The notes: generated by a model not told the origin, from the sequence alone. 64,000 bases of DNA from Bradyrhizobiaceae bacterium (GCA_003963145.1 RXJJ01000003.1:530667-594666); one strand, 5' to 3'. Counted from the stretch's first letter, positions 46,823 through 58,481 are shown. A program made the numbers and translations.

Positions 46823-47569
46823 TCAGGCGTTCTGAGGCTCCGCAGGATAAACGCCCCTCAAAACCTCGTCGAAATGCGCCTTGACCGCTTCGTTGCAAAG
46901 ACAGGCGTGGCGGGCCAATGCGTCCCGGTCCCGGATCAGGATGGCTCCGCGCCTCGTTTCGAGAATACCCGCGGATTTGAACGACAGGATCACGCGGCTG
47001 GCATAGCTGCGGCCGACCCCGAGCATGGTGGAGAGCTGCTCGTGGGTCAGCGGTACGAGATCGCTCCCGGTGCGCTCCATCGCGGCGATGATCCATTTCG
47101 CCGTGCGCTGCTCGATGGAGTGGATGGCATTGCAGGCGGTCGACTGGAACATCTGCGCGAGCATGCAATCGGCATAGCGCGCAAACAGATGCCGCAGTGT
47201 GAGTGACTTCGCCTTCGCGGCTTCCAGAGTCGAAACTTTCAGCCGCACGAAAGGCCCGCCAACCTTGACGGTGATGCGGGTATAGGCCGGCAGGAAGCCG
47301 TGGCTGACGATGCCGCCCACTGCCCCCTCTCGCCCGACCAGAATGGTTTCGACGTCGCGGCCGTCCTCATTGGGGACCAGGAACGACACGAGGCTGGGGC
47401 CGCAGGGAAAGTAGACAATCTCGATATTGTCTCCGGGATTGTAGAGCAGTTCGTCGGCCATCGCCTCGGCTGGCTCCAGAGCCGCGTCGATCAAGGCGAA
47501 GTCGGTCGCGTTAAATCGCCGGAGCAGGTTGTTGAAAGGCCGCTCCCGGTCTGTGGTGGCGGGGGTCAT
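46823..47569 (-). CDS. Crp/Fnr-family transcriptional regulator
   Basis: 248 residues from ATG 47569, with GGAGGAAG upstream. Cyclic-nucleotide-type domain (IEIVYFPCGPSLVSFLV...) followed by a winged HTH (LTHEQLSTMLGVGRSYASRVI). The N-terminal half resembles the subfamily with YFP.GxxxS, which often regulates in response to unknown signals. Divergent from a response regulator gene; the two may share a control region. Confidence 0.88.
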   Translation of the reverse strand: MTPATTDRERPFNNLLRRFNATDFALIDAALEPAEAMADELLYNPGDNIEIVYFPCGPSLVSFLVPNEDGRDVETILVGREGAVGGIVSHGFLPAYTRITVKVGGPFVRLKVSTLEAAKAKSLTLRHLFARYADCMLAQMFQSTACNAIHSIEQRTAKWIIAAMERTGSDLVPLTHEQLSTMLGVGRSYASRVILSFKSAGILETRRGAILIRDRDALARHACLCNEAVKAHFDEVLRGVYPAEPQNA

Positions 47570-47676
47570 CACTTCCTCCTGATCGCGGAACGATAATTGA
47601 TGTTCCGCAGCAGTTATGTTCACAACTGCACAGACACTACGTTTACGAATGTGATGAGTTCCGCGCGGGAACCAAA

Positions 47677-48147
47677 ATGCCGGAGCTGGCACCGATGGAA
47701 CCTGTGGAACTTTCTTCGAATATCACGGGACTTAGAATCATGGATTCCACCCGGCCGGGCGGACCTTCGGCGGCGAGTTCTGCCGGTCTGCCGGACGATG
47801 TGCTGATCGTGGAGGACGACCTCCTGATCGCGTTTGACGTCAAGGAGACGGTGCAGGAACTCGGCGTCAAATCGGTGCGGACGGCGCCGAGCGTTGCGCG
47901 CGCGCTTGAGGCAATTGGCGAAAAAGCGCCGGATTTCGCGTTGCTCGATGTCGCGCTGATCCGGGAAGACAGTTTCGCGGTGGCGGAAGAGCTCGAGCGG
48001 CTGAAAATCCCGTTCGCGTTTGTCACCGGCTATGCCGCGGACTCGACGTTTCCGGCGCGGTTCACGCGCCGCCCGATTCTCAACAAGCCCTATGTGCGCG
48101 AGGCGCTTTTGGCCGCGCTGCAGAAGTGGCGCGAGACGGAAAACTAG
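47677..48147 (+). CDS. Single-domain response regulator (receiver domain)
   Basis: About 156 residues (ATG 47677; ATG 47740 also possible). Receiver signatures: VLIVEDDLL acidic pocket, phosphoacceptor Asp in FALLDVAL, VTGYA and the conserved Lys in LNKPYV. No output domain, so it probably relays phosphate or binds a partner protein. No histidine kinase is in this window beside it. Confidence 0.9.
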   Translation: MPELAPMEPVELSSNITGLRIMDSTRPGGPSAASSAGLPDDVLIVEDDLLIAFDVKETVQELGVKSVRTAPSVARALEAIGEKAPDFALLDVALIREDSFAVAEELERLKIPFAFVTGYAADSTFPARFTRRPILNKPYVREALLAALQKWRETEN

Positions 48148-49706
48148 GCGGTCTTCGGATCGAGGGTGATGGCCCACAATGCAGTGTCGGCCCGGTCGCG
48201 CAGCGTCACGGTCATCTGTCCGGTCGTGCCGTCGATTTTCACATGGCCGAAAAACTGCATCCCTTCTGACGGCGGGAGATTCTGGCGGTCCGGTCCCGGC
48301 GCCTTCACGTAGTGCACCTCGGGCCCGAACGTGGCGTCCATTTCGCCGGGGCCGAACGTGCCGGCATTGAAGGGGCCGGAGACGAATTCCCAGAACGGCT
48401 CGAAATCCTGAAACGACGCCTTGTCGGGATTGTAGTAATGCGCGGCGGTGTAATGCACGTCGGCGGTCAGCCAGACTGTGTTGCGAATTCCGGCAGTTTT
48501 GATGAACCGCAGCAGATCCGCGATCTCCAGTTCGCGCCCGCGCGGCGGCCCGTTGTCGCCCTGCGCGAAAGCCTCCGAGCCTTTTTTGCTGGTGGCGTCG
48601 TCATAGACAACGATGCTGAGCGGCATGTCGGAAGCAATTACCTTCCACAGCGCTTTCGACCTCGACAGTTCACGCTTGAGCCAAGCCAACTGATCGGGAC
48701 CGATGAACCAGGAATCGGGACCGTATTCGGTCTGCAGATTGGGTCCGTTGCCGCCGCGATAGCTGCGCTCGTCCAACATGAACACGTCCACCAGCGGACC
48801 GTAATTGATCGTGCGATAGACGCGCCCAGGCTCCACAATGCTTTCGCGCATCGGATACATGTCGTGAAAGGCGCGCGCCGCGCGGGCCGCCAGCAGCATG
48901 ATGTCGCGTTCCCGATAGGCGTCGGGCAGCTGCTTCGACAGCGACCAGTTGTTGGTCACTTCGTGATCGTCCCATTGCACGAAGATCGGAATCTCCGCAT
49001 TGAACGCGCGCAGATTGTCGTCGAGCAGGTTGTATTTATGCGCGGCACGGAATTCGGCGAGTGTCTCGGCGACCTTGTCCTTTTCGGGAATGGTGATGTT
49101 CTTCCACATCTTGCCGCCGGGCAGGTCGACCTTGTCCTTGATGACGCCGTCGGCATAGATCGTGTCGCCGGAATGGATCAGGAAATCGGGATTGTGCTTG
49201 CGCATGGCCGCGAAGGTCATCATGCCGCCGTCGTCGGGATTGATGCCCCAGCCCTGCCCGGCGACGTCGCCGCCCCAGACGAACGACACGTCGCGGCGGC
49301 TGTTTGGCGCGGTGCGGAAACGCCCGATGACGGGCTCGCCCGCAACATTGATGTCGGAGAGATTGCGGAAGCGTGCGCGATAGAAAATCGTCTGATCGGT
49401 GGGCAGATCGTCCACCAGCATCTTGGCGGTAAAATCGCTTTCCGGCAGCGCGTTGATCGGCGGCAATGCGCGCGCATCCTTGAATGACTCGGTGGTCGCG
49501 ACCTCGACCATCAACTGCGCGGGGCGGTCGCTGCGCGCCCAGATCACGCCGCCATCCGCCGAAACGTCGCCCGACTGCACGCCGTGGGTCACGGCGGGCC
49601 TGTCCGCCGCGCGGCTGAGATAGGGCAGCGCTATGCCGCTGGCCGCGGTGAGGCCAGTGGCAGAGGCGGCGGTGAGAAAGCGGCGGCGCGAGATGCGTAA
49701 GGTCAA
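48144..49706 (-). CDS. phoD: Alkaline phosphatase D (PhoD-like), Tat-exported
   Basis: 520 residues. Twin-arginine signal ISRRRFLTAAS, then PhoD features: HGVQSGDVSADGGVIWARSD, HSGDTIYADG, FVQWDDHEVTNNW and WLTADVHYTAAHYYNP. Ca/Fe-dependent phosphodiesterase/monoesterase in the periplasm. Overlaps the response regulator stop by four bases, convergent. Confidence 0.9.
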   Translation of the reverse strand: MTLRISRRRFLTAASATGLTAASGIALPYLSRAADRPAVTHGVQSGDVSADGGVIWARSDRPAQLMVEVATTESFKDARALPPINALPESDFTAKMLVDDLPTDQTIFYRARFRNLSDINVAGEPVIGRFRTAPNSRRDVSFVWGGDVAGQGWGINPDDGGMMTFAAMRKHNPDFLIHSGDTIYADGVIKDKVDLPGGKMWKNITIPEKDKVAETLAEFRAAHKYNLLDDNLRAFNAEIPIFVQWDDHEVTNNWSLSKQLPDAYRERDIMLLAARAARAFHDMYPMRESIVEPGRVYRTINYGPLVDVFMLDERSYRGGNGPNLQTEYGPDSWFIGPDQLAWLKRELSRSKALWKVIASDMPLSIVVYDDATSKKGSEAFAQGDNGPPRGRELEIADLLRFIKTAGIRNTVWLTADVHYTAAHYYNPDKASFQDFEPFWEFVSGPFNAGTFGPGEMDATFGPEVHYVKAPGPDRQNLPPSEGMQFFGHVKIDGTTGQMTVTLRDRADTALWAITLDPKTA

Positions 49707-49834
49707 GATGATCGGTCCCGCAGGTGGCTTGGACTGAAGAGGCAGCCCTCACAATGCGGCGCATCGCTGAAATCTGTGTGACGCGCTCGCAAATGTGATC
49801 GCCCCATAGAGCCGGTTCGGGCGGAAAAGGGCGG

Positions 49835-51244
49835 TCAGGCGACGTGCGGGCGGGGTGGGCGAGACTGTTCGGGCAGGCTGATCAGCAGCAGCTTGCGGTC
49901 GGCGACCGCGTTGTGGAATTGCTCGAGGGCGATACTGAAAGCGGTCAGCGAGCCTTCCTCGATCGCGCCATCCTCGAAACAATGCAGCGTGTCGCGCATG
50001 ATGATGTCGGCTTCGGCCTGCATGGCGTCGAGTTCCTCGAGAGAATGGCTTTTGCGGGCCTCGGTCAGCATTTCCAGCAAACGCTCGCGCATCGAGGAGT
50101 TGTTGGAGCGCTCGTCCTTGCGCAGATAGCCGGCGAACCACGCAAACACCGAGCCCATTACCGACAGGATCATGATCCCGCCCCACATGTAGTCGCTGTA
50201 TTTGTCCAGAAACGTCTTTTCCTCGCCGTCGATATAGGCGGCGGCGCCGGGATGCACCGGAATCGAGGCGTCCTTGTCGGTGTCCGGCGTCTCGATCTTA
50301 GCTGCGGCTGGAAACTCGCTCAGGATCGCCTGCCGCGCGCCGAACAATTGCCGCGCGAAAGCCGCGACAGTGGTGTCAGACAACGATTTGCGGGCGACGA
50401 AATGGTGGCCGAAATTGATCGTTGTCACGGTGTCGTCCGGCCTTGGCGGCGACACGCTGAAGGTGCCGGCCGGGATTTCCGCCGATTCGTAAGCGGAGAA
50501 TTTCTCGGCGATCGCATCGGCGGTGTCGATCGACAGGAAGTTCAGCTCGGCACCGTCGCGCGCGGTCGCCGAGATGGCGTCGGCGGTGATCCGGCTGTTG
50601 AGCGGCCCGACGGCCAGATAAGCGTCCAGTTTCTGGTTTTTCAGCGCTTCGGAAATATTGTTGGTCGGAAATTGAACGACCTGGACCTTGTCCGGAGCGA
50701 CGCCCGATTGCTCCAGCACGATGTTGAGCAGATTGACATTGGCCTTGGTGCGCCCGATCACGCCGATGCGTTTGCCCGCGAGCTGCTTGATGCTGGTGAT
50801 CTTGTTCTTGCGGGAGCCGCCAGGCGCCCACAGCACCGCAAAATTCTTGCGTAGATAGGCTACGGCTTCAGCGTTCTTGGGCAGGTCGATGTCGCCACGA
50901 AGCACAGCGAGGTCGGTCTTTCCTGAGGAGAGGAGGTCGGCGCTTTCCACCGCGCCTTCGGTTACGATCGGCCGCAGACGGATATGGGCGTGATCGCGTG
51001 CAAAGGTCTGCGCCAGCGACTGGACCACCCTGACGTCATCGCTGTTGGCCGGGCCGACGGCGATCCGCAGGGTGATGGGACGTGTGACGTAATAGTAGAT
51101 GCCGCCGACGATGGCGCCGATGCCGACAAGTATTGCCAGCACGACCATGAGCGAGCGCAGACGCGCGCGCGAGGCCCGGGCAGCGGCTATGGTCCGCGGC
51201 GGCGGCGAGGAAAGCGAGCGGGAAAAGATGTTCTTGCGCGCCAT
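49835..51244 (-). CDS. TAXI-family TRAP transporter substrate-binding protein
   Basis: 469 residues: one N-terminal membrane anchor (LRSLMVVLAILVGIGAIVGGI), a TAXI binding domain (LRIAVGPANSDDVRVVQSLA; LAGKRIGVIGRTKANVNLL), then a second membrane segment at about 350 and a 100-residue cytosolic helical tail. The C-terminal tail is an addition to the usual TAXI protein. No TRAP permease genes are near, so its partners are elsewhere or it acts as a sensor. Confidence 0.82.
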   Translation of the reverse strand: MARKNIFSRSLSSPPPRTIAAARASRARLRSLMVVLAILVGIGAIVGGIYYYVTRPITLRIAVGPANSDDVRVVQSLAQTFARDHAHIRLRPIVTEGAVESADLLSSGKTDLAVLRGDIDLPKNAEAVAYLRKNFAVLWAPGGSRKNKITSIKQLAGKRIGVIGRTKANVNLLNIVLEQSGVAPDKVQVVQFPTNNISEALKNQKLDAYLAVGPLNSRITADAISATARDGAELNFLSIDTADAIAEKFSAYESAEIPAGTFSVSPPRPDDTVTTINFGHHFVARKSLSDTTVAAFARQLFGARQAILSEFPAAAKIETPDTDKDASIPVHPGAAAYIDGEEKTFLDKYSDYMWGGIMILSVMGSVFAWFAGYLRKDERSNNSSMRERLLEMLTEARKSHSLEELDAMQAEADIIMRDTLHCFEDGAIEEGSLTAFSIALEQFHNAVADRKLLLISLPEQSRPPRPHVA

Positions 51245-51442
51245 TCGGCCCCAATGTCCTGCAATCTGCGTCCTGCAATCCCAGGGCCGCCCGATGATTC
51301 ACTTCGGCCGCACGTCAATCATCCCAATGTACCAGATTTTCGGGTCCGGTGCGTGCGGAAACGAAGCATGGTTAGCCGGTCCCGAATGGGAACTGACTGA
51401 ACATTCCAGCGGTGATAAAGTTCAGGCGAAGGAGGCGGCAAC

Positions 51443-51739
51443 ATGACCGAGCGTCTTAATGGAGATGAACGCAAGACGGCTCTCGCGGGCCTCGAGGGCT
51501 GGTCGCAGACCGAAGGCCGCGACGCCATCGCGCGCACATTCGTATTTCGCGATTTCAACGAAGCCTTCGGCTTCATGACCCGCGTGGCGCTGGTGGCCGA
51601 AAAGAGCGACCATCATCCCGAATGGCGCAATGTCTACAAGACGGTCGAGGTGGTGCTCACCACCCATGACGCCGGTGGCGTGACGGCGCGTGACATCGTG
51701 CTGGCAAAGGCGATGAATAAAATTGCCGCCGCGATGTAA
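51443..51739 (+). CDS. phhB: Pterin-4a-carbinolamine dehydratase (PCD/DCoH)
   Basis: 98 residues: [60 protein letters not shown]. The conserved His-His-Pro-Glu motif is intact. Dehydrates 4a-hydroxy-tetrahydrobiopterin made by phenylalanine hydroxylase. Confidence 0.93.
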   Translation: MTERLNGDERKTALAGLEGWSQTEGRDAIARTFVFRDFNEAFGFMTRVALVAEKSDHHPEWRNVYKTVEVVLTTHDAGGVTARDIVLAKAMNKIAAAM

Positions 51740-51818
51740 GCGGCTTCCTTGCGGCGTTTTGCCGGACACCCCAAATATGGAGTTCGGGCCGCGCGGTGCG
51801 GTTTTTGAGAGAGAAGCT

Positions 51819-52220
51819 ATGGCAACCGGACGCACGTTTCATTTCGGTTCCGCCGCCGACATGGCGAAAGACATGGCGAAAGATTTCGCGAGCAATTCCG
51901 AGCGCGTACGAAAGAATTTCTGGCAGAAATTCAAGCGCGTGATGGCGAAGCTGCCCTTTGCCGAGGATCTGCTCGCGGCCTATTATTGCGCCTTCGACCG
52001 GCATACGCCGCGTCATGTCCAGATCACCCTGATCGGGGCGCTGGCCTATTTCATCCTGCCGTTCGATTTCATCCCCGACATGCTGCCGGTGCTCGGCTTC
52101 ACCGATGACGCTGCGGTGCTGGCGGCGGCGATCAAGTCGGTCGCCAGCCACATCACTCCCGATCATCGCAAAGCCGCCCGCACGGCCCTTGAGCGGGCGC
52201 GCGAGAGCGGGGCGATCTGA
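51819..52220 (+). CDS. YkvA-like DUF1232 membrane protein
   Basis: 133 residues from ATG 51819. LIGALAYFILPFDFIPDMLPVLGFTDDAAVLAAAI is the DUF1232 signature (PFDxIPDxxPxxGxxDD). One membrane segment; function unknown. About 80 bp after the PCD gene. Confidence 0.9.
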   Translation: MATGRTFHFGSAADMAKDMAKDFASNSERVRKNFWQKFKRVMAKLPFAEDLLAAYYCAFDRHTPRHVQITLIGALAYFILPFDFIPDMLPVLGFTDDAAVLAAAIKSVASHITPDHRKAARTALERARESGAI

Positions 52221-52410
52221 CCCGGGTCTCCGCGCCCGGGCTTATCGCCGCTGCGGCCCAAAAACCGTCGCATTGCTCGCGTCACCCTCCTGTCGCGGCC
52301 GTCTCAAGTCCTTGAACGCCTTTCCAATCTTGCCGTTCTTGGCTATTCCTGAAAGACGCGCGGCCGATGGCGCTGAGTTTCCGTGCCCAATGCGAAGCGA
52401 CGAGGTTTTC

Positions 52411-53034
52411 ATGACTGTGCGGCGATGGTGGACGATTTCGGCGGCTGTCCTTTTGTGTGCTGGATTGACGCAGGCCGCGAGCGCGGATCCCGCCGCCAAA
52501 TCGAAGAGCGGCGCCAAATCGTCGTCAGCCAAGTCATCCACATCTTCAAAGCCCGCGGCCTCTCCCGCGGCGGCCGCGGCCGGCGGCGCGGAGCCATCGC
52601 TGGTCGGACAATTCGGGACCTGGGGGGCGTATGTCGCCAACCCCGGCGGCAAGAAAGTCTGCTTTGCGCTGGCCAAGCCGTCATCGTCGAAAACCATTCC
52701 GCCGAACCGCCCGCGCGATCCGGCCTATGCGTTCGTTTCGACGCGGCCCGCCGAAAAGGTGACCAACGAAGTGTCGGTCATGATCGGCTATCAACTCAAG
52801 CCCGGCGCGGATTCGACGCTTGAAGTCGGCAGCGCTCGTTATGCGATGTACGCACAGGGCGACGGCCTCTGGATCAAGAACGCCGCCGAGGAAGATGCTA
52901 TGGTGGCGGCAATGCGCAAGGGAGCGGATGCCGTGGTGAAGGGCGTCTCGGCCAAGGGCACCGAAAGCTCCGACACGTTTTCGCTCAAGGGGCTGGCTCA
53001 GGCGCTCGATCGGCTGGCCAAGGACTGTAGATAA
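52411..53034 (+). CDS. Exported protein with IalB-like domain
   Basis: 207 residues from ATG 52411. Signal peptide (cleavage near AASA), a Lys/Ser/Ala-rich linker, then an invasion-associated-locus-B-like beta domain: GQFGTWGAYVANPGGKKVCFALAKP and RPRDPAYAFVSTRP, DTFSLKGLAQALDRLAKDC. Such proteins are common in rhizobial periplasm. Four bases before the next gene's apparent start. Confidence 0.82.
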   Translation: MTVRRWWTISAAVLLCAGLTQAASADPAAKSKSGAKSSSAKSSTSSKPAASPAAAAAGGAEPSLVGQFGTWGAYVANPGGKKVCFALAKPSSSKTIPPNRPRDPAYAFVSTRPAEKVTNEVSVMIGYQLKPGADSTLEVGSARYAMYAQGDGLWIKNAAEEDAMVAAMRKGADAVVKGVSAKGTESSDTFSLKGLAQALDRLAKDCR

Positions 53035-53046
53035 GGATTGCCGATA

Positions 53047-54246
53047 GTGTCTGTCGCGCTCCAAAATCCGCCGCTCGAAAAAGTCGCGCTGGAAACCTAT
53101 GTCGCGCCGGCCAAGCCGTCGCTGATCGGATTCTCGCGCGCCGAACTGGCGGAGCGGCTCGGAAGCATCGGCGTGCCGGACAAGCAGCGCAAGATGCGCG
53201 CGCAGCAGCTCTGGCACTGGATGTATGTGCGCGGCGCCCAGGACTTCGAGGAGATGACCAACGTCTCGAAGGACATGCGTACGCAGCTTGCCGAACATTT
53301 TACGCTGGCGCGTCCCGAAGTCGTTGCCGAGCAGATTTCCAGCGACGGCACCCGCAAATGGCTGCTGCGCCTGCCGAGCGGTCATGCCGCCGAGCGGCCG
53401 CATGAGGTCGAGTGCGTCTATATTCCCGAAACCGATCGCGGCACGCTGTGCGTCTCCTCGCAGGTCGGCTGCACGCTGAACTGCTCGTTCTGCCATACCG
53501 GCACGCAGCGTCTGGTGCGCAACCTCACCGCCGGGGAAATCGTCGGACAGGTGATGGTGGCGCGCGACCGTCTGAACGACTGGATCGACCGCGAGACGCC
53601 GAACGGCAACCGCCTCGTCACCAATGTCGTGCTGATGGGCATGGGCGAGCCGCTCTATAATTTCGACGCGGTGCGCGACGCGCTTCTGATTATCACCGAC
53701 GGCGAGGGCATCGCGTTGTCGCGACGCCGCGTCACGCTCTCGACCTCGGGCGTGGTGCCGAACATCGCGAGGATGGGCGAGGCGACCGGCGTGATGCTGG
53801 CGATCTCGCTGCATGCGGTGCGAGATGAGCTGCGCGACGAGCTTGTGCCGCTCAACCGCAAATATCCGATCAAGGACTTGCTGGATGCCTGCCGCACCTA
53901 CCCCGGCTCGTCCAATGCCCGCCGCATCACCTTCGAATACGTCATGCTCAAGGGCGTCAACGATTCGCTCGATGATGCGAAACTTCTGGTGAAATTGCTC
54001 AAGGGCATTCCGGCGAAGATCAATCTCATTCCATTCAATCCCTGGCCCGGCAGCCAGTATGAATGCTCGGACTGGGAACAGATCGAGAAGTTCTCCGAGT
54101 ATATCTTCAACGCCGGTTATTCCTCGCCGGTGCGCACGCCGCGCGGCCGCGACATTCTCGCCGCGTGCGGGCAGCTGAAATCGGAAACCGAAAAACTGTC
54201 GGTGCGCGAGCGCGATGCGCTGCGTGCGATGGCGATGACGGATTAG
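53047..54246 (+). CDS. rlmN: 23S rRNA / tRNA adenine-C2 methyltransferase
   Basis: About 399 residues from GTG 53047 (AAGGA ten bases upstream; a TTG at 53038 sits too close to that site). Radical-SAM cluster motif [25 protein letters not shown] and the C-terminal catalytic Cys in ILAACGQL are all present. Methylates A2503 of 23S rRNA and A37 of some tRNAs. Confidence 0.95.
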   Translation: MSVALQNPPLEKVALETYVAPAKPSLIGFSRAELAERLGSIGVPDKQRKMRAQQLWHWMYVRGAQDFEEMTNVSKDMRTQLAEHFTLARPEVVAEQISSDGTRKWLLRLPSGHAAERPHEVECVYIPETDRGTLCVSSQVGCTLNCSFCHTGTQRLVRNLTAGEIVGQVMVARDRLNDWIDRETPNGNRLVTNVVLMGMGEPLYNFDAVRDALLIITDGEGIALSRRRVTLSTSGVVPNIARMGEATGVMLAISLHAVRDELRDELVPLNRKYPIKDLLDACRTYPGSSNARRITFEYVMLKGVNDSLDDAKLLVKLLKGIPAKINLIPFNPWPGSQYECSDWEQIEKFSEYIFNAGYSSPVRTPRGRDILAACGQLKSETEKLSVRERDALRAMAMTD

Positions 54247-54270
54247 AGGATGTGCACACCGAGAGCGCGC

Positions 54271-54350
54271 CATCGCGAGGAGCGCGGCGACGAAGCAATC
54301 CAGGTTTCTTTTCTGAAACCGCGCTGGATTGCTTCGCTCGCAATGACGGA
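54271..54350. repeat. Palindromic intergenic repeat
   Basis: CGAAGCAATCCAG (54291-54303) is perfectly inverted at 54324-54336, with an inner GGTTTC/GAAACC pair and outer CATCGCGAG / CTCGCAATGAC arms. I recall intergenic palindromes of this kind as dispersed repeats in Bradyrhizobiaceae genomes; only one copy is in this window. Confidence 0.7.
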
Positions 54351-54361
54351 GTGGTTTTGAG

Positions 54362-54883
54362 ATGTCCCTGATCGGACGCCTGTTCATGATTACGTTCGGC
54401 TTCCTGCTCGCCTGTTTCGTGGCGAGCCTGGTGGTGCTGTTCACGCTGCTGTTTCCGGAAATGGATCTGCAATCGCTCGATATCGACGACAGCGTGGTCA
54501 ACATCATTGTCGGCTTCGGCTTCATTCTTGTCAGCGGGTTCGCGCTGGTTCCGGCGCTGATCGTGGTGCTGATCACCGAGGCGTTTTATATCCGCAGTCT
54601 GCTCGCCTATGCGATCCTCGGCGGTCTTGCGGGATTGTGCGCCTATCTCGCCTTCATTCCGTTCGACACCACGGCGATGACGTTTCACGGCATTGTGCGG
54701 CGGCATCTGGAGATCATGGCCGGTGCAGGCATTCTCGGCGGCGCGGTGTATTGGCTGGTCGCCGGTCGCAATGCCGGTTACTGGCGCGAGCCAGTGAACC
54801 GCGCGCCTTTAACCCAAGCGCCGTTAACCAACGACGCGCCCGCGGGTCAAATCGCCGCGACCCGTCACGACCCTGCGTCCTAG
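54362..54883 (+). CDS. Inner-membrane protein of unknown function
   Basis: 173 residues with four transmembrane helices (MITFGFLLACFVASLVVLFTLL; IIVGFGFILVSGFALVPALIVVLI; LLAYAILGGLAGLCAYLAF; IMAGAGILGGAVYWLVAG) and a short disordered tail. I recall similar proteins in rhizobial genomes but no function. Confidence 0.75.
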   Translation: MSLIGRLFMITFGFLLACFVASLVVLFTLLFPEMDLQSLDIDDSVVNIIVGFGFILVSGFALVPALIVVLITEAFYIRSLLAYAILGGLAGLCAYLAFIPFDTTAMTFHGIVRRHLEIMAGAGILGGAVYWLVAGRNAGYWREPVNRAPLTQAPLTNDAPAGQIAATRHDPAS

Positions 54884-54922
54884 CGCCTTTTCAGCCCTCT
54901 TGCCCTGCGTTAGACAGCCAGC

Positions 54923-55753
54923 ATGAACCGAACCGGACTCTATATCGCGCTTGCCATCGGGCTGGTCACGGCTGTGGTGTTCGGACTCTGGCCGCAGCTC
55001 GATCTGAAGATCACCTCGTTTTTCTACAACGCCTCGACCAGGAATTTTCCGGTCTCGTCGATTACCTGGGCGAAGGTTGCGCGCGAGGCGGCGATGTGGG
55101 TGACATGGGCGCTGGTCGCGCCTGCGATTGTTGCGTTCATCGTCAAGCTGGCGTGGCCGGTGCGGCCGCTGATGATGTCGGGACGCAAGGTGGTCTTTCT
55201 GCTGATCACGATCCTGTTGTCCGCGATCGTGCTGAACAACATGATCTTCAAGAGCTATTGGGGCCGCCCCCGTCCCGTCGCGGTGACGGAGTTCAACGGC
55301 AGTCTGGACTTCAAGCCGTGGTGGGATCCGCGCGGCAAATGCCCGCATAATTGCTCCTTCTTCTCGGGCGAAGGCGGCACCGCATTCTGGACCTACGCGC
55401 CGGCCGCGCTGGCGCCGCCGCAATACCGCGCCGCCGCTTATATCGCCGCGACCGCCTTTGGCATTTTCACCGGCGGATTGCGCATCACCTTTGGCGGACA
55501 TTTCGCGACCGACGTGATCGCGTCGGGCGTCGTGTCCTTCATCGTGGCGTGGCTGGCCTACGCCTTTATTTTCCGCTGGCCTTCGACGCGCATGAGCGAC
55601 TGGGACATCGATGCATGGCTGACGCGCGCCGCATGGCCGGGCTATCGTTGGCGGCAGAAACTGTTCGGCCGCGATGTCGGTCCGACCCCGACCATGCGCT
55701 ACGTGCCGCCTTCCGCTCGCGGCGAGCGTGACGCTGCCAGAAACGCGCTGTAG
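54923..55753 (+). CDS. PAP2-family membrane phosphatase
   Basis: 276 residues with about six helices. PAP2 motifs are recognisable: KSYWGRPRP (K-x6-RP), FFSGEGGT where PSGH is usual, and RITFGGHFATDV with the catalytic His and Asp. The variant second motif is shared by the lipid-phosphate phosphatase subgroup of rhizobia. Likely dephosphorylates lipid A or undecaprenyl/phosphatidyl-glycerol phosphates. Confidence 0.87.
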   Translation: MNRTGLYIALAIGLVTAVVFGLWPQLDLKITSFFYNASTRNFPVSSITWAKVAREAAMWVTWALVAPAIVAFIVKLAWPVRPLMMSGRKVVFLLITILLSAIVLNNMIFKSYWGRPRPVAVTEFNGSLDFKPWWDPRGKCPHNCSFFSGEGGTAFWTYAPAALAPPQYRAAAYIAATAFGIFTGGLRITFGGHFATDVIASGVVSFIVAWLAYAFIFRWPSTRMSDWDIDAWLTRAAWPGYRWRQKLFGRDVGPTPTMRYVPPSARGERDAARNAL

Positions 55754-55878
55754 ACCGTCACCGAGCCTTGCGCCGCAGGGCTTTCCGCCTATAGTCGCGC
55801 CGCCGGGGCGGCGTTTCGTCCAAACTTTCGTCCAAGACACTCGTCCACGGCTTTCGTGCAAGATTTTCGCGGGTTTCC

Positions 55879-57104
<1,226 letters not shown>

Positions 57105-57108
<4 letters not shown>

Positions 57109-58391
57109 CCGTGCGGCAGGCCCGGGCGCGCAGAAGTCCGGTCTGCCTTTTTACCGCGTTGGTTTTGATGCTCGCAGCCGCCGGAGGCGCGGCAGGGGAA
57201 GAAGTATCCGCGCTGCCGAAATTCTCGCAGGAGAAACTCGAACGCGTCACCGGGCTGTTCAATGACGAGGTAACCGAAGGCAAGATACCCGGCGCCATCG
57301 TCTTTATCGAGCAGGCGGGCAAGGAGATTTATTTTCGCTGCTTCGGTACACGCGATGCTGCGACCGGCGCGCCGATGACGCCGGACACGATTTTTGCCCT
57401 GACCTCGCTGACCAAGCCGATCACCAACTTCGCCGCGATGATGCTGATCGACCGTGGCCAAATGAATCTCGATGATCCGATCGCGAAATACATTCCCGCT
57501 TTCACAGATGTGAAAGTGGGTGAAGAGGTCAAGGTCAGCGACAAGCCCGACCATCTCGACATTGTCCCGCCGGTGCGGCCGCCGACCATTCGCGACCTGA
57601 TGCGGCAGACATCGGGGATCACCTACGATTACATCGGCGGCGATCTGATCCGCAAAGTCTACAAGGACGCCAATCTTTTCGAGGGTAAATTCGACAACGC
57701 GGTGCTCGCCAATCGCATCGCCCGGCTTCCGTTATCGCGCCAGCCCGGCTCGACATGGCGATACGGACATTCGACGGATGTGCTGGGGCGTGTGATCGAG
57801 GTCGTGTCCGGGCAATCGCTCTATGAATTCGAAAAGCAGAACCTTTTCGATCCGCTCGGCATGCACGACACCAAATTCATTCTCACCGAAGCCGAACGCG
57901 CGCGTAAAGCAAGGCCATTGCCGACCGATAATGTTCTGATCGTCTGGGAGGCGGAGCGCCGCGCCCATCCCGAGTGGCAATCGGGCGGCGGCGGCCTTTT
58001 TTCAACCGTGACTGATTATGCGCAGTTTCTGCGGATGATTCTCGGTCGCGGCGTGCTCGCCGGCCGCCGCTATCTCAGCGAGAACGCTTTTGCCGAGATG
58101 ACGCGCGACCAGATCGGCCCTGGCTCCGGGGTCGGGCGTGATTTCTTTTATTTCCCGGGTGACGGATTCGATTATGGGCTTGGTTTTGGAATCCGCGTCG
58201 CGCCGGGCAATGCCGTGCCGCCGCCGCCCGGTTCGATCGGCGAACTGAAATGGGACGGCGGCAGCGGCGTTTATTTCGGCGTCGACCCGAAACTGCAAAC
58301 GATCTACATGCTGTTTATGCAGAGCTGGTCGCAGCGCGGGCGAATCCAGCCGGCCGCCAAGAAACTCATCTATGACGCGGTTGACGAGTGA
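57105..58391 (+). CDS. Serine hydrolase of the beta-lactamase (class C / esterase) family, exported
   Basis: 428 residues from GTG 57105, overlapping the argG stop by four bases. A signal peptide ends near GGAAG. Active-site motifs are S101-x-x-K (SLTK), Y-x-x loop (WRYGHST), and a C-terminal [13 protein letters not shown] in the place of KTG. It resembles beta-lactamase-related esterases. The gene lies between the argG 3' end and its degenerate duplicate, so it looks inserted. Confidence 0.86.
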
Positions 58392-58481
58392 CAGTTATAA
58401 GAGTGATCGGCGTGCGACGCGGAAGCTTCGCGAGAAAACCACCGGTTTTGAAATTGCTGGTGTTGTGGTCGATGGACGCCA

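Noticed and set aside
52681..54576. 631-residue minus-strand frame opposite rlmN
   Set aside because: The plus-strand protein has all RlmN motifs; the minus frame is low-complexity and unrelated to any family.
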